From contig NZ_AP018042.1 in NCBI RefSeq assembly GCF_002356295.1, forward strand, positions 3,938,361 to 4,002,360: a stretch of DNA of 64,000 bases. The letters are read 5' to 3'. Below the pieces are notes generated by a model that was not told the origin of the DNA, made no database searches, and was given only the letters and a program-made list of their open reading frames with translations. Each line of letters begins with the position of its first letter. The stretch's first letter is position 1. The DNA comes from Labilibaculum antarcticum. GTDB lineage: Bacteria; Bacteroidota; Bacteroidia; Bacteroidales; Marinifilaceae. This document shows, piece by piece, positions 34,739 through 44,037 of this stretch. A program made the position numbers and the translations under genes.

Positions 34739-35902
34739 TTGAAAACAGACTCGGGTAAATTCAGATTAATTGCAAAAACCTTTCAAGGTTTAGAGGAAGT
34801 ATTGTTTCAGGAATTGGAACAATTAGGTGCAGAAGAGATTAGAATCTTAAAGCGAGCCGTGAGCTTTGTTGGAGATAAAAGCTTAATTTATAAAGCAAAT
34901 CTTCATTTAAGAACAGCAACCCGAGTTCTTAAACCAATCCATAAATTTACCGCTAAAGATACGGATGAGTTGTACAAAGGAATCCAGGAAATAGACTGGA
35001 GTGAATACATTACAAATCGTGAAACAATTGCCATTGACAGTACTGTTAGTTCAGAAGATTTCAAACATTCTAAGTTTGTAACCTATCGTGTTAAAGATGC
35101 TATTGTTGACCAGTTTTTTGACAAAACTGGAGATCGTCCCAATGTTCGTGTTGTTAACCCAACTCTAAGACTTAATATTCACATTGACAGAAACACCTGT
35201 ACTGTTTCTCTTGATAGTTCAGGCGAATCCTTACATAAAAGAGGATACCGTATTGCAGAAACAGCAGCTCCTCTTAATGAAGTAATGGCTGCAGGTATGA
35301 TTTTGCTTTCGGGCTGGGATAAAAAAATGAATTTTATTGACCCAATGTGTGGTTCTGGAACTCTATTAATTGAAGCAGCTCTTATTGCTTATAATATTCC
35401 TCCAGGATTGTATCGTAAAGAATTTTCCTTTCAAAAATGGAAAGATTACGATGAAGATATGTGGGAAGATATCTACAATGAAGAAACGGAAGTTGATTTC
35501 GACGGGAAAATTTTTGGATCAGACATATCTGATAAGGCAATGGAAATTGCTGAGGCGAATATTCGTAATGCAGGTTTGCGTAGAAAAATAGATCTTAAAA
35601 TCACTCCGTTCCAACAGTTTGTACCGCCAGCCGAAAAAGGTTTGATGATTACAAATCCTCCATATGGTGAGAGATTAAAGGTTAAAGATTTGGAAGGATT
35701 GTATTCTATGATAGGGGAACGTTTAAAGCACAATTTTGCCGGATATGATGCTTGGATATTGAGCTACTCTGAAGAGTGTTTTCACAGTATAGGATTGCGT
35801 CCTTCTAGAAAAATTACGTTATTCAATGGTCCTTTAGAATGTAAATTTCAAAAATACTCCATGTTTGACGGGAAAAAGAGTGATAAATATAAAAACGATT
35901 AA
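34739..35902 (+). CDS. THUMP-domain class I RNA methyltransferase (RlmL-like)
   Basis: A 387-residue protein: a THUMP RNA-binding domain at residues 45-150 and a SAM methyltransferase domain at 160-380 with FIDPMCGSGTLLIEAA and the catalytic ITNPPYGERL. NPPY enzymes of this group N2-methylate guanine in 23S rRNA (G2445, RlmL-type). It corresponds to the N-terminal half of E. coli RlmKL and lacks the second methyltransferase. The start is TTG 34739 after AAAAAGAAAG; the next in-frame ATG is far inside. Confidence 0.9.
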   Translation: MKTDSGKFRLIAKTFQGLEEVLFQELEQLGAEEIRILKRAVSFVGDKSLIYKANLHLRTATRVLKPIHKFTAKDTDELYKGIQEIDWSEYITNRETIAIDSTVSSEDFKHSKFVTYRVKDAIVDQFFDKTGDRPNVRVVNPTLRLNIHIDRNTCTVSLDSSGESLHKRGYRIAETAAPLNEVMAAGMILLSGWDKKMNFIDPMCGSGTLLIEAALIAYNIPPGLYRKEFSFQKWKDYDEDMWEDIYNEETEVDFDGKIFGSDISDKAMEIAEANIRNAGLRRKIDLKITPFQQFVPPAEKGLMITNPPYGERLKVKDLEGLYSMIGERLKHNFAGYDAWILSYSEECFHSIGLRPSRKITLFNGPLECKFQKYSMFDGKKSDKYKND

Positions 35903-35985
35903 TTAAGAAAATTGATTCTCGATTTTCATCAGCTCTGTGATATTTTATTATATTTGTCTAGCGAGTAAAAATAATTATATTATTT

Positions 35986-36525
35986 ATGAACTTTGATCTA
36001 AATCAGTGGTATTCCGAAAAAATAGATGAAGATGCTATTTTCGACTATAAGGGTAGAGTTGAAGATGAAGATGTTACTGAGATTTTGAGTGCAATTGAGC
36101 GTATCTTGAAGGATCGAAATGAATCACCAAAGCTTTTCAAAAAAATTTTTAATGTATTGATTGAACTCGTTCAGAATTTACATCACCATGGTGAGGTTCC
36201 TTCTGATTTTGATGTTTCCTATGATAAATTTGGTATTTTAATTCTTCGTGACGAAGGAACTCAATATCGAATTTGCGCCGGAAATTTTATTAAAATAGAT
36301 GGATTAAGGCTTATTCGGGATCGAATTGATCAGATTAATACTTTGTCTTCGACAGAGACTCAAAGTTTGTATCGGATTATTTTAGGTAATGATCAATTCT
36401 CTGGAAAAGGTGGCGGTGGATTAGGCATGGTTGATATTGCAAGGAAGAGTGGCAATAATATGGAATACCAGTTTTTTGAATACAATCCTAGTTTTTTGTT
36501 TCTCGCAATAGATGTAATTATTTAA
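35986..36525 (+). CDS. SiaB family protein kinase (DUF6272)
   Basis: A 179-residue protein of the SiaB type: a compact GHKL-like ATPase fold with the N-box helix IELVQNLHHHGEVP and the ATP lid GKGGGGLGMVDIARKSG. In Pseudomonas aeruginosa, SiaB phosphorylates SiaC, and SiaA, a SpoIIE phosphatase, reverses this; SiaC then controls the diguanylate cyclase SiaD. The following gene is SiaC-like, 21 bp away, so the kinase-substrate pair is intact here. No diguanylate cyclase is in the window, so the output is unknown. Confidence 0.88.
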   Translation: MNFDLNQWYSEKIDEDAIFDYKGRVEDEDVTEILSAIERILKDRNESPKLFKKIFNVLIELVQNLHHHGEVPSDFDVSYDKFGILILRDEGTQYRICAGNFIKIDGLRLIRDRIDQINTLSSTETQSLYRIILGNDQFSGKGGGGLGMVDIARKSGNNMEYQFFEYNPSFLFLAIDVII

Positions 36526-36546
36526 TAACAAACAAAATAGATTTTC

Positions 36547-36927
36547 ATGAATTCACTTATTATAGAAGGTAGCCCTAAAACACCAAACATAAATTTTGAT
36601 GGAAATGAAGGTTCTTTTTTAATTTCCGGACGTTCAATTCCAGAGAATTCCTTAGACTTTTATAAGCCAATTGTTGAGTGGCTTGACGCATATATTAGTG
36701 AACCAAAGGAAAAAACAATTGTAAATATTAGATTGGAATATTTTAATACCAGTTCTTCGAAATGTTTACTTGATGTGTTCAAAAAGCTTGAAATCATTTT
36801 CAAGCGTGGACAAAAGGTTGGGATTAATTGGTATTATGAAGCTGATGATGAGGATATGTTAGAAGCAGGAGAGGATTATCAGTCCATAATTAAGATTCCA
36901 TTTACTATGATAGAAGAAGATGAATAA
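36547..36927 (+). CDS. SiaC family regulatory phosphoprotein (DUF1987)
   Basis: A 126-residue DUF1987 protein, SiaC-like. The conserved segment NIRLEYFNTSSSKCLLDVFKKLE contains the Thr/Ser phosphorylation loop (NTSSSK). The N-terminal SFLISGRSIPENSLDFYKPIVEWL is also typical. It is the predicted substrate of the SiaB-like kinase encoded just upstream. The acidic C-terminus (EEDE) precedes a terminator. The SpoIIE response regulator at 16835 is a plausible phosphatase, by analogy with SiaA. Confidence 0.88.
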   Translation: MNSLIIEGSPKTPNINFDGNEGSFLISGRSIPENSLDFYKPIVEWLDAYISEPKEKTIVNIRLEYFNTSSSKCLLDVFKKLEIIFKRGQKVGINWYYEADDEDMLEAGEDYQSIIKIPFTMIEEDE

Positions 36928-36945
36928 ATTCATTTTAAAATAAAT

Positions 36946-36979
36946 AAAAACCGCAAGTTTTGACTTGCGGTTTTTTTTT
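36946..36979 (+). terminator. Bidirectional terminator between SiaC-like and ABC genes
   Basis: AAAAACCGCAAGT pairs with ACTTGCGGTTTTT over 13 bp with a four-base loop, with T-tracts usable on both strands. Confidence 0.85.
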
Positions 36980-36999
36980 ATGAATTGCTATTTTAAGAT

Positions 37000-39900
37000 T
37001 TATCGTTCGAACCTTTTCTTATTAAATTTCTGATCAAAAATCCCAAGTAGTTTTTTTAACAGGCTGTAGTATAGGATAATATATAGAGTGAATGTGGAGA
37101 ACCAAATAACCATTATATTAATCCAGTAGGTATCGTAATATTCCCCAAACAATCTTTTTTGAGGAGCATAAAAGTGTGCTTTTATAAAATGTCCTTCCGG
37201 GTTCCTGTAAATTGGATCTATTTTCTGGAATAATTTACCCTTATATTCAATTATTCTTTCAATGTCATTAGAATTCCGAACAACTTCTGAAAGCCTATCA
37301 TTTGCATACGATTTTTTCATATTTACGAATGATTGCTTGTCTAAAAATCCTTTTTGTAAGTCTGTTAAGCGTTCATCCTTTTTACGGTTGGATACATTGT
37401 ATAAATTAATGTAATAGCGGTTCAATTTGTCGAAATAATCTCTGGTAGCCTTAATAACTTCGGCATTTAAATTTTCAGGATTAAGTTGGTCTAAATTGTC
37501 AAATGGAATTGCCATTTTATCAATTTCTTCTATCAAAAGCTCATTACGAAGGAGCAATAAATTTTCTGCAAGTTCCTTCTTTTTTTCAGGTAATTTAAGA
37601 TATCGTTCGCTGGTATTTAATTTATTCTTTAGTATTGGTAGCCAATAGTTTTTTCGATAATCAGCTTTACTCATTAACTTTTCGTAGATATAAAAATTGG
37701 CTGTGTACTTGTTGTCTTTGTATTGTTTTACAGCTAACGCTTCGTAAGCCCAACGAGCAGTTATGATTTCACCATACCAAGGAATGTTGTTAGGCGTTGA
37801 AATGTTAGGATTCAGTTTGTCGAACTTTACGATTATACCACTTAAAATTAGTTGTGGAATTAGTATAAAGGGAATTAGTATGTAAATTGTAATAACTGTT
37901 TTAAAGCTATCAGAGATTATTAAACCTAACATATTGGCAAAACACCAAGCACTGAATAGAGCCAGCCAATACTCAAAGAACATTCCTTTAATTTCAAGTA
38001 TTGAATTGCCTATTATGGTAAATAAAAAAGCTTGAAAGGCCGATATGGTAAACAGAATGACAATTTTTGAGAGTAGATAACTAAATTTACTTAAATTTAG
38101 AAATCGTTCTCTTTTAAGAATCTTCCTGTCCTTAATAATTTCCTCAGCACTAAGGGTTAGGCCAATAAATAAGGCTACAATTACCGACATGAAAAGGTAA
38201 ACAGGCAGGTTGCTGTTGTTACTAAAAGTATAACCTAGATTATTGCCAGCATCAATATTGTAATACTTAATAATATAGCTTAAAAGGAAGGCCAGTAATG
38301 GCGTCTCAAATAAATTAATGAATAAGTATTGGCGATTTGCGAGTTTGGAGATTACATCTCTTTTTACAAAAACACGAAATTGGTTAAAGATATTTGGAAT
38401 CTTGAATGTAACAGGAGGAAGCTCCGTTGTATCCTCAATTGTTTTACTAACGCCAACATATTCATGATACTTTTTATGCCATTGAGTTGGTGATACTTTT
38501 CTTACCTGAGTAGGATTACCATATTCATCTAATACTTCCGATTCAATAATATTGAAAATCTGATCAGCATCAACATTACCACAAGAGGAGCATTCGCTTT
38601 CGGTGCGATTTGCACGCATCGTTTGAGATTTGAAATAGGTTATTCCATCAAGGGGATTTCCATTAAAAATTAGATAACCGCCAGTATCTAGAATTAGCAA
38701 ACGGTCAAACATTTTAAATATTTCTGAAGATGGTTGATGAATTACGACAAAAATCAACTTCCCTTTTAATGCCAGATTTTTAAGGAGATCCATTATTTTT
38801 GCAGAATCTCTAGATGATAAACCTGAGGTTGGCTCATCTAAAAATAATACAGAAGGTTCTCGAATCAGTTCTAAAGCAATATTTAATCGCTTTCGCTGAC
38901 CGCCACTAATTTTTTTATCCAATGGGTTGCCTACCTTAAGATTTCGGGCATCATAAAGGCCTAAATCTTTAAGTAAGTTTAATACGATTCGGATTAGTTG
39001 AAAGGTGCTGTATTTGTCGAAGCAAAGTTTTGCATTAAAATATAAATTCTCGAAAACTGTTAATGATTCAATAAGTAGGTCATCTTGAGATACATGTCCT
39101 ACAACTCCTTCTAATTGTGATTTGTCGGTAACAATATTGTATCCGTTAATTTCGACGGTTCCATTACTCGGACTTTCTGAACCATTTAAAACATTTAAAA
39201 GAGTTGTTTTACCAGCACCACTCGAGCCTATAATACCAACCATTTTTCCTGATTCTTCCTTGAAAGAAAGATCATGAATACCAATATTATTCTCTTTAAA
39301 TCGGTATTCTATATTTTTGGTTTCAAATACAACTCTTTTGTGTTCCTGATCGCGATGAAAAGTGGTTGTAATATCACTAAAATAGATGGGATCAATTTTT
39401 GGATTTCGGATGGACGAACCTTGAGTTAAAAGATGTACTCTATCAGGATTAAGATTTTGCCCGTTCATGTAGAGCTCTTCTATTCCCTTAAAGCGCAACA
39501 CAAACATATCAACTCGTTTAAGACGAAGAATTTTAATTTCTCCAACCAATCCTGCTGAGTAATAATGTTCTCCGATCTCAAATGATTTCTTTTCATTACT
39601 AACGGTAAGCAATCGCTCTGATCGGATGATTGCATCAAAATCGTTAAGAACAAAATTCTTTAGGCGTTCATATCCACCTTCAGGCAGATTAAATGTATCG
39701 GCAACAGTTTCCACAAAGGCAAATTCTTGTTCGCTAATCTCATCTTCCGATTTAAGAAATTCCAATAATTGGATTAAAACTATAACTTTCTGACGAACAA
39801 CAAGTTCTTCGTTTATTTCTGTGCAAATACGAAGAACTCTAACCGAACTGGCCGAAGTGTATTTCTTAATTTTTGTATTTCGAGTAGTCCGTTTTTGGAC

Positions 39901-40068
39901 AGCCTCATAGTGTTGATCATATAAGCTGAGATATTCTTCAGCTGTTTCCTGATCAAGTTGTTGCTTGAGATACTTTGAAACCATTCTTCGCCTTTCAATT
40001 GCTGAACTTTTTGGGTGAGCAATGATTGCAAAAAGTTGCATTAAAGCCTTAAGAATTCTTTCACTCAT
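37000..40068 (-). CDS. ABC transporter, ATP-binding plus ABC-2 permease (ABCG-like), 1022 residues
   Basis: A fused transporter. Residues 1-150 resemble a TerB-like helical domain (EISEQEFAFVETVADTFNLP). About 265-500 is an ABC ATPase: Walker A IIGSSGAGKTTLL, signature ISGGQRKRLNIALEL, Walker B SVLFLDEPTSGLSS, and VVIHQPSSE. A Cys pair (CSSCGNVD) lies in the linker. The C-terminal half has about six membrane helices starting near residue 577, with a large loop before the last one. ATPase-before-permease order is that of ABCG half-transporters. The substrate is unknown. It is the third gene of an operon with the two secreted or anchored proteins upstream (41 bp). Confidence 0.88.
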   Translation of the reverse strand: MSERILKALMQLFAIIAHPKSSAIERRRMVSKYLKQQLDQETAEEYLSLYDQHYEAVQKRTTRNTKIKKYTSASSVRVLRICTEINEELVVRQKVIVLIQLLEFLKSEDEISEQEFAFVETVADTFNLPEGGYERLKNFVLNDFDAIIRSERLLTVSNEKKSFEIGEHYYSAGLVGEIKILRLKRVDMFVLRFKGIEELYMNGQNLNPDRVHLLTQGSSIRNPKIDPIYFSDITTTFHRDQEHKRVVFETKNIEYRFKENNIGIHDLSFKEESGKMVGIIGSSGAGKTTLLNVLNGSESPSNGTVEINGYNIVTDKSQLEGVVGHVSQDDLLIESLTVFENLYFNAKLCFDKYSTFQLIRIVLNLLKDLGLYDARNLKVGNPLDKKISGGQRKRLNIALELIREPSVLFLDEPTSGLSSRDSAKIMDLLKNLALKGKLIFVVIHQPSSEIFKMFDRLLILDTGGYLIFNGNPLDGITYFKSQTMRANRTESECSSCGNVDADQIFNIIESEVLDEYGNPTQVRKVSPTQWHKKYHEYVGVSKTIEDTTELPPVTFKIPNIFNQFRVFVKRDVISKLANRQYLFINLFETPLLAFLLSYIIKYYNIDAGNNLGYTFSNNSNLPVYLFMSVIVALFIGLTLSAEEIIKDRKILKRERFLNLSKFSYLLSKIVILFTISAFQAFLFTIIGNSILEIKGMFFEYWLALFSAWCFANMLGLIISDSFKTVITIYILIPFILIPQLILSGIIVKFDKLNPNISTPNNIPWYGEIITARWAYEALAVKQYKDNKYTANFYIYEKLMSKADYRKNYWLPILKNKLNTSERYLKLPEKKKELAENLLLLRNELLIEEIDKMAIPFDNLDQLNPENLNAEVIKATRDYFDKLNRYYINLYNVSNRKKDERLTDLQKGFLDKQSFVNMKKSYANDRLSEVVRNSNDIERIIEYKGKLFQKIDPIYRNPEGHFIKAHFYAPQKRLFGEYYDTYWINIMVIWFSTFTLYIILYYSLLKKLLGIFDQKFNKKRFER

Positions 40069-40109
40069 AAAATGTGAGAGTTAGTTGTAATGGTATGTAA
40101 GAATCGGTA

Positions 40110-40529
40110 TTATTGCTTAAATCCAATAAGTAGAAGAACAAAACCTGATGTTACTTCCTTTTGATTTAATTTCGCTTCAATAGTACAATTTATCGCATTT
40201 GTAAATTGAAAATCCCAATACGGTGAATTTCTATGATCCTTATTGGAGAATAGTAAATGGTTCTCTTCATCGTAAATCGAAAAGATTACATTTTTCTCCA
40301 TTTTACCTGTCGCTGCAACTATTCTGTAGTAGTTATTGGCATAAAAAGTTGTGTGGAATTCTGCAACTTCCCCTCCAGATAACAAAGCTTTATATTGTTG
40401 ACCATCTGAAATAAATTCAGGTTCTAAATATTTTGTGCAGTTTTGAAGAGTAATGTCCGACTGCGCATTAGAGTTAAGGCTAATACCGGTAAAAAATAGT
40501 ATAAGAAAAAAAGTATAGTAGTTATTCAT
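40110..40529 (-). CDS. Secreted hypothetical protein
   Basis: A 139-residue protein with a signal peptide (hydrophobic 5-19, cleavage after SNAQ). The mature part has two or three Cys and beta-strand patterns (YYRIVAATGKMEKNVIFSIYDEE, YWDFQFTNAINCTIEAKL). I recognise no named family. It lies between the anchored protein (21 bp upstream) and the ABC transporter (41 bp downstream) in one transcription unit, so it may be a periplasmic partner of the transporter. Confidence 0.7.
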   Translation of the reverse strand: MNNYYTFFLILFFTGISLNSNAQSDITLQNCTKYLEPEFISDGQQYKALLSGGEVAEFHTTFYANNYYRIVAATGKMEKNVIFSIYDEENHLLFSNKDHRNSPYWDFQFTNAINCTIEAKLNQKEVTSGFVLLLIGFKQ

Positions 40530-40550
40530 AAGTTGTGTTTTTTTATTGGA

Positions 40551-41483
40551 TTACTTAATGATGTAGTTACGAATAATACTTACTTTATCAGTAATTGAAG
40601 ACAATTGAGCTTTGTTCATCACTATCTCAGATTTACTTTTTACAATGGTTAGTTTATTTTGAGAATCTGTAATTGGAGGAACATATGTGTATTTTTCTTC
40701 AAGTTCATCAAAAGTATAGGCTAAATCAATTAATCGATCAACCAAAAAGTAGAAATCTTTGGACTCATTAGAGTAAGGTACTAAAAGCTTTATTAAATTC
40801 TCAAGAGGTCTTTTTTGTTCTGAAATCCGAGTCGTTAATTCTTTGTTTGGAACGGTCTTGATTTGTTGGGTGAGAATATAAACTGATTCGATCCATCCTC
40901 CTGCTAAGATTAATGCTCCGGTATTTTCTCTATCATTAGCTTTTAAATAATTATCTATTTTACGATAGGTATTACTCACGATAACTAATAGCGAATCTCT
41001 ATTTTCTATATTATTTTCAATGCGTTCAATGGTTGGTTTATCCATTGCATTGTATAATCCAATTTCCTGAGAAATGATTTTTAAAACAGCAAAGTAACTG
41101 GCCGCATCTTGTGTTTGGCGATAAATGTTAATGTATCCTAAATCAGATCCGTAAATACCGAAGTTTATTGCTTTACTGAAATTTTCAACATAGTCACTTG
41201 CTTTGCTCGTGGAATGCAATAAATCCTTATTATAAGGGATTCCTGATTTTTCAAGAAGCAAAGAAATTTGATAAGGTGAAGGCATGCTGAACAGAATATT
41301 ATTGTATTTGAAAATATTCGCAGACTGATCTACATCTTCCATGAGAGAAGCTTCTGTTGCTATTTCGTCAGGGCTTACATTATTTTCTGCATCATTATTC
41401 CGTAAAATCAAAAATGTTACTATCGCAGCAATTGAGATTAAAATAAGAAATTTAATGCTATTTGGTGTTTTTTTCTTTGGCAT
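40551..41483 (-). CDS. Membrane-anchored conserved Bacteroidota protein
   Basis: A 310-residue protein with one N-terminal membrane helix (about residues 11-27) after a Lys-rich start, then an extracytoplasmic alpha-helical domain. The segments NFGIYGSDLGYINIYRQTQDAASYF and NTGALILAGGWIESVYILTQQI recall a Bacteroidota protein group of unknown function. It is the first gene of the operon leading to the ABC transporter. No catalytic motif is seen. Confidence 0.7.
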   Translation of the reverse strand: MPKKKTPNSIKFLILISIAAIVTFLILRNNDAENNVSPDEIATEASLMEDVDQSANIFKYNNILFSMPSPYQISLLLEKSGIPYNKDLLHSTSKASDYVENFSKAINFGIYGSDLGYINIYRQTQDAASYFAVLKIISQEIGLYNAMDKPTIERIENNIENRDSLLVIVSNTYRKIDNYLKANDRENTGALILAGGWIESVYILTQQIKTVPNKELTTRISEQKRPLENLIKLLVPYSNESKDFYFLVDRLIDLAYTFDELEEKYTYVPPITDSQNKLTIVKSKSEIVMNKAQLSSITDKVSIIRNYIIK

Positions 41484-41737
41484 CTTGTATAACTTAAAAT
41501 TTATTAAGCCAATTTAGAAAGAATAAACTACTTCTCAAAGCTTGAGTGTATGCGGTACTACTGATTTGCACTACAAATAGCTGTTGATTAAGTTTTTCGA
41601 TCTTACTTTGAATTTTGTACAAAGCAATTGGTGATTGTCTTGTTTAATTATTCTTCCATTAGTACTCTATTTCTAGTAAAAAGGATACATTTGGAGACGA
41701 ATTTTTTGAAAAGAATTATAACAGCAACAAAAACATT

Positions 41738-43894
41738 ATGAGAAAAATATTCCTTTTAACCTATTTACTAATCATTTGTGCCCTTTTTTCGGCTGCTAAT
41801 GCTCAAACAAAAAAGTTGAGTATGGAAGATGCAATTATGGGACCAAGGGGCAAATTTTACCCTGAATACTTATCTCAATTATCATGGAAAGGTGAGAGTA
41901 ACCTGATATCCTATGTTTCAAATAATGAAATTAGGGTATCTAAGCCAGGAGAAGAGGCGAAGGTAGCTTATCGTTTAACTGATTTAAATGAGGTATTAGA
42001 GTCAGCAAAAATTAAAGAATTAAATAGATTTCCAATGTTTTCATGGATAAGTAATGACTTGATTCAATTCAATACTGATGGAAAATTACTTCAAATTGAT
42101 TTACTCAATAAGAAGCTTGTATTAAAATTGGAAATTAATCCGAAGGCTGAAAATACAGAGTTTTGCGAGCTTAATTCGTCTATTGCCTATACCATTGGAA
42201 ATAATCTGTATATATGTAGTACCCATGGAAATGAGTTGACTGTAACTTCTGATGAGGATAAGAATATTGTTAACGGGCAGACAGTGAGCAGAAGTGAATA
42301 TGGTATTACGGATGGAATTTTTTGGGGACCCAAAGGGGCGAATCTGGCTTTTTATCGCAAAGATGAAAGTAAGGTTGCAACATTTCCATTAGTTGATATC
42401 AGCACACGTGTTGGTGATTTGAAGGAAATTAAATATCCGATGGCTGGCATGGGAAGTGAAACGGTAAGTTTGGGTGTTTATAATCTCAAAGATAAATCTA
42501 CCGTTTGGATTCAGCCTAATGATTTTGGAGTAAATCAATATTTGACGAATATTAGCTGGGGTGCAGATGGGAAATTCATTTACATTCAGGTTTTGAATCG
42601 TGCTTCGGATCATGCGAAATTAAATAAATACGAAGCTGCTACTGGTAAATTTGTGAAAACACTATTCGAAGAAAAAGATGATCGATGGGTAGAGCCTTCA
42701 CATGAACTGATTTTCTTAAAAAGTAATCCTAGTCAATTTATATATCAGACCAATAATCGAGATGGTTTTAATCATGCTTATTTATACGATATTGAAGGTA
42801 AACTGATCAAGCAATTGACATCAGGAAATTGGGAGATTACGGATATTTTAGGATTCGATAAATCGGAAAAGAACCTATTTTTTGTATCAACGGAAGTGAG
42901 CCCAATAGAAAGACATGCATATAAACTGAATTTAAAAACAGGCAAGCGCATTCGATTAACGATGGATGAGGGAACTCATGCAGTTCAGGCAAGTGCTGAT
43001 GGTAGATATATTATTGACAATTATAGTAGCTTAAATGTGCCACGAAAAATTATTGTTGCTGATGCAAAAGGCAAAGAGATAAAAGAATTGGTGAACGCAG
43101 AAAATAAGCTAATTGATTATGATTTGGGCGAAATTTCTTTGGGAACAATTAAATCGGCTGATGAAAAAACTGATTTGCATTATCGTATGGTAAAGCCTGC
43201 TGATTTTGATCCAAACAAAAAATACCCGGTTGTTGTTTACGTTTATGGAGGTCCTCATGCACAAATGGTGAACAACCGTTGGTTGGGAGGAGCAGCTTTG
43301 TGGGAGCAATATATGGCTCAGAATGGATATTTGATTTATGTTTTGGATAACAGAGGATCAGCAAATAGAGGAAAAGAGTTTGAAGCTGTAATTCACCGAC
43401 AGTGCGGTCAGCCGGAAATGGCGGATCAAATGAAAGGTGTTGAGTTCTTGAAATCATTGCCATATGTTGACGCCGATTGTATTGGTGTTCATGGATGGAG
43501 TTATGGTGGTTTTATGACCATTTCGTTAATTACAAATTACCCGGATGTATTTAAAGTTGCTGTGGCGGGTGGTCCTGTAATTGATTGGAAATGGTACGAA
43601 GCGATGTATGGAGAGCGCTATATGGATACTCCGGAAGAGAATCCTGAAGGATATGCAAAGACCTCGTTAATCGCGAAAGCAAAAGATTTAAAAGGAAAGC
43701 TTTTAATTTGTCAGGGAGCAGTTGATAATACTGTGTTGTGGCAGAATAGTTTGAATTTTGTTCGTGAGTGTATAAAGAATAATGTTCAGGTTGATTATTT
43801 CCCATATCCTTGTGCGGAGCACAACGTACGTGGGCGCGACCGTATTCATTTAAAACAAAAAGTGAGCAATTATTTCGATGACTATTTGAAATAA
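41738..43894 (+). CDS. Secreted S9 family dipeptidyl-peptidase IV-like protease
   Basis: A 718-residue protein with a signal peptide (cleavage near SAANAQ). The N-terminal ~450 residues form a beta-propeller with repeated blades (DPP IV N-terminal region). The C-terminal alpha/beta-hydrolase has Ser in GWSYGGFM, Asp in GAVDNTV and His in YPCAEHNV. A propeller Glu pair for substrate amino-group binding is not clearly visible, so strict X-Pro specificity is only inferred. DPP IV enzymes release N-terminal dipeptides in the periplasm. It is monocistronic with a structured terminator. Confidence 0.92.
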   Translation: MRKIFLLTYLLIICALFSAANAQTKKLSMEDAIMGPRGKFYPEYLSQLSWKGESNLISYVSNNEIRVSKPGEEAKVAYRLTDLNEVLESAKIKELNRFPMFSWISNDLIQFNTDGKLLQIDLLNKKLVLKLEINPKAENTEFCELNSSIAYTIGNNLYICSTHGNELTVTSDEDKNIVNGQTVSRSEYGITDGIFWGPKGANLAFYRKDESKVATFPLVDISTRVGDLKEIKYPMAGMGSETVSLGVYNLKDKSTVWIQPNDFGVNQYLTNISWGADGKFIYIQVLNRASDHAKLNKYEAATGKFVKTLFEEKDDRWVEPSHELIFLKSNPSQFIYQTNNRDGFNHAYLYDIEGKLIKQLTSGNWEITDILGFDKSEKNLFFVSTEVSPIERHAYKLNLKTGKRIRLTMDEGTHAVQASADGRYIIDNYSSLNVPRKIIVADAKGKEIKELVNAENKLIDYDLGEISLGTIKSADEKTDLHYRMVKPADFDPNKKYPVVVYVYGGPHAQMVNNRWLGGAALWEQYMAQNGYLIYVLDNRGSANRGKEFEAVIHRQCGQPEMADQMKGVEFLKSLPYVDADCIGVHGWSYGGFMTISLITNYPDVFKVAVAGGPVIDWKWYEAMYGERYMDTPEENPEGYAKTSLIAKAKDLKGKLLICQGAVDNTVLWQNSLNFVRECIKNNVQVDYFPYPCAEHNVRGRDRIHLKQKVSNYFDDYLK

Positions 43895-43923
43895 GAGACG
43901 AAAAAAAAGCTGTAAAAATAAAT

Positions 43924-43979
43924 AAATCGTCATCTCAATTCCGATATTTTTCGGCAAATTTGGGACGACGATTTTTTTG
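43924..43979 (+). terminator. Structured terminator of the S9 peptidase gene
   Basis: Outer stem AAATCGTC/GACGATTT, an imperfect middle, and inner CCGA/TCGG make a long hairpin ended by T7. Confidence 0.65.
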
Positions 43980-44037
43980 TTCCAGTAGTGTCGCTCGTGA
44001 TGAACGTAAGTGTCGCTGATTTTAATAAAATATCAAA

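Noticed and set aside
43109-43805. Minus-strand frames inside the S9 peptidase
   Set aside because: They are antisense shadows of a well-supported gene.
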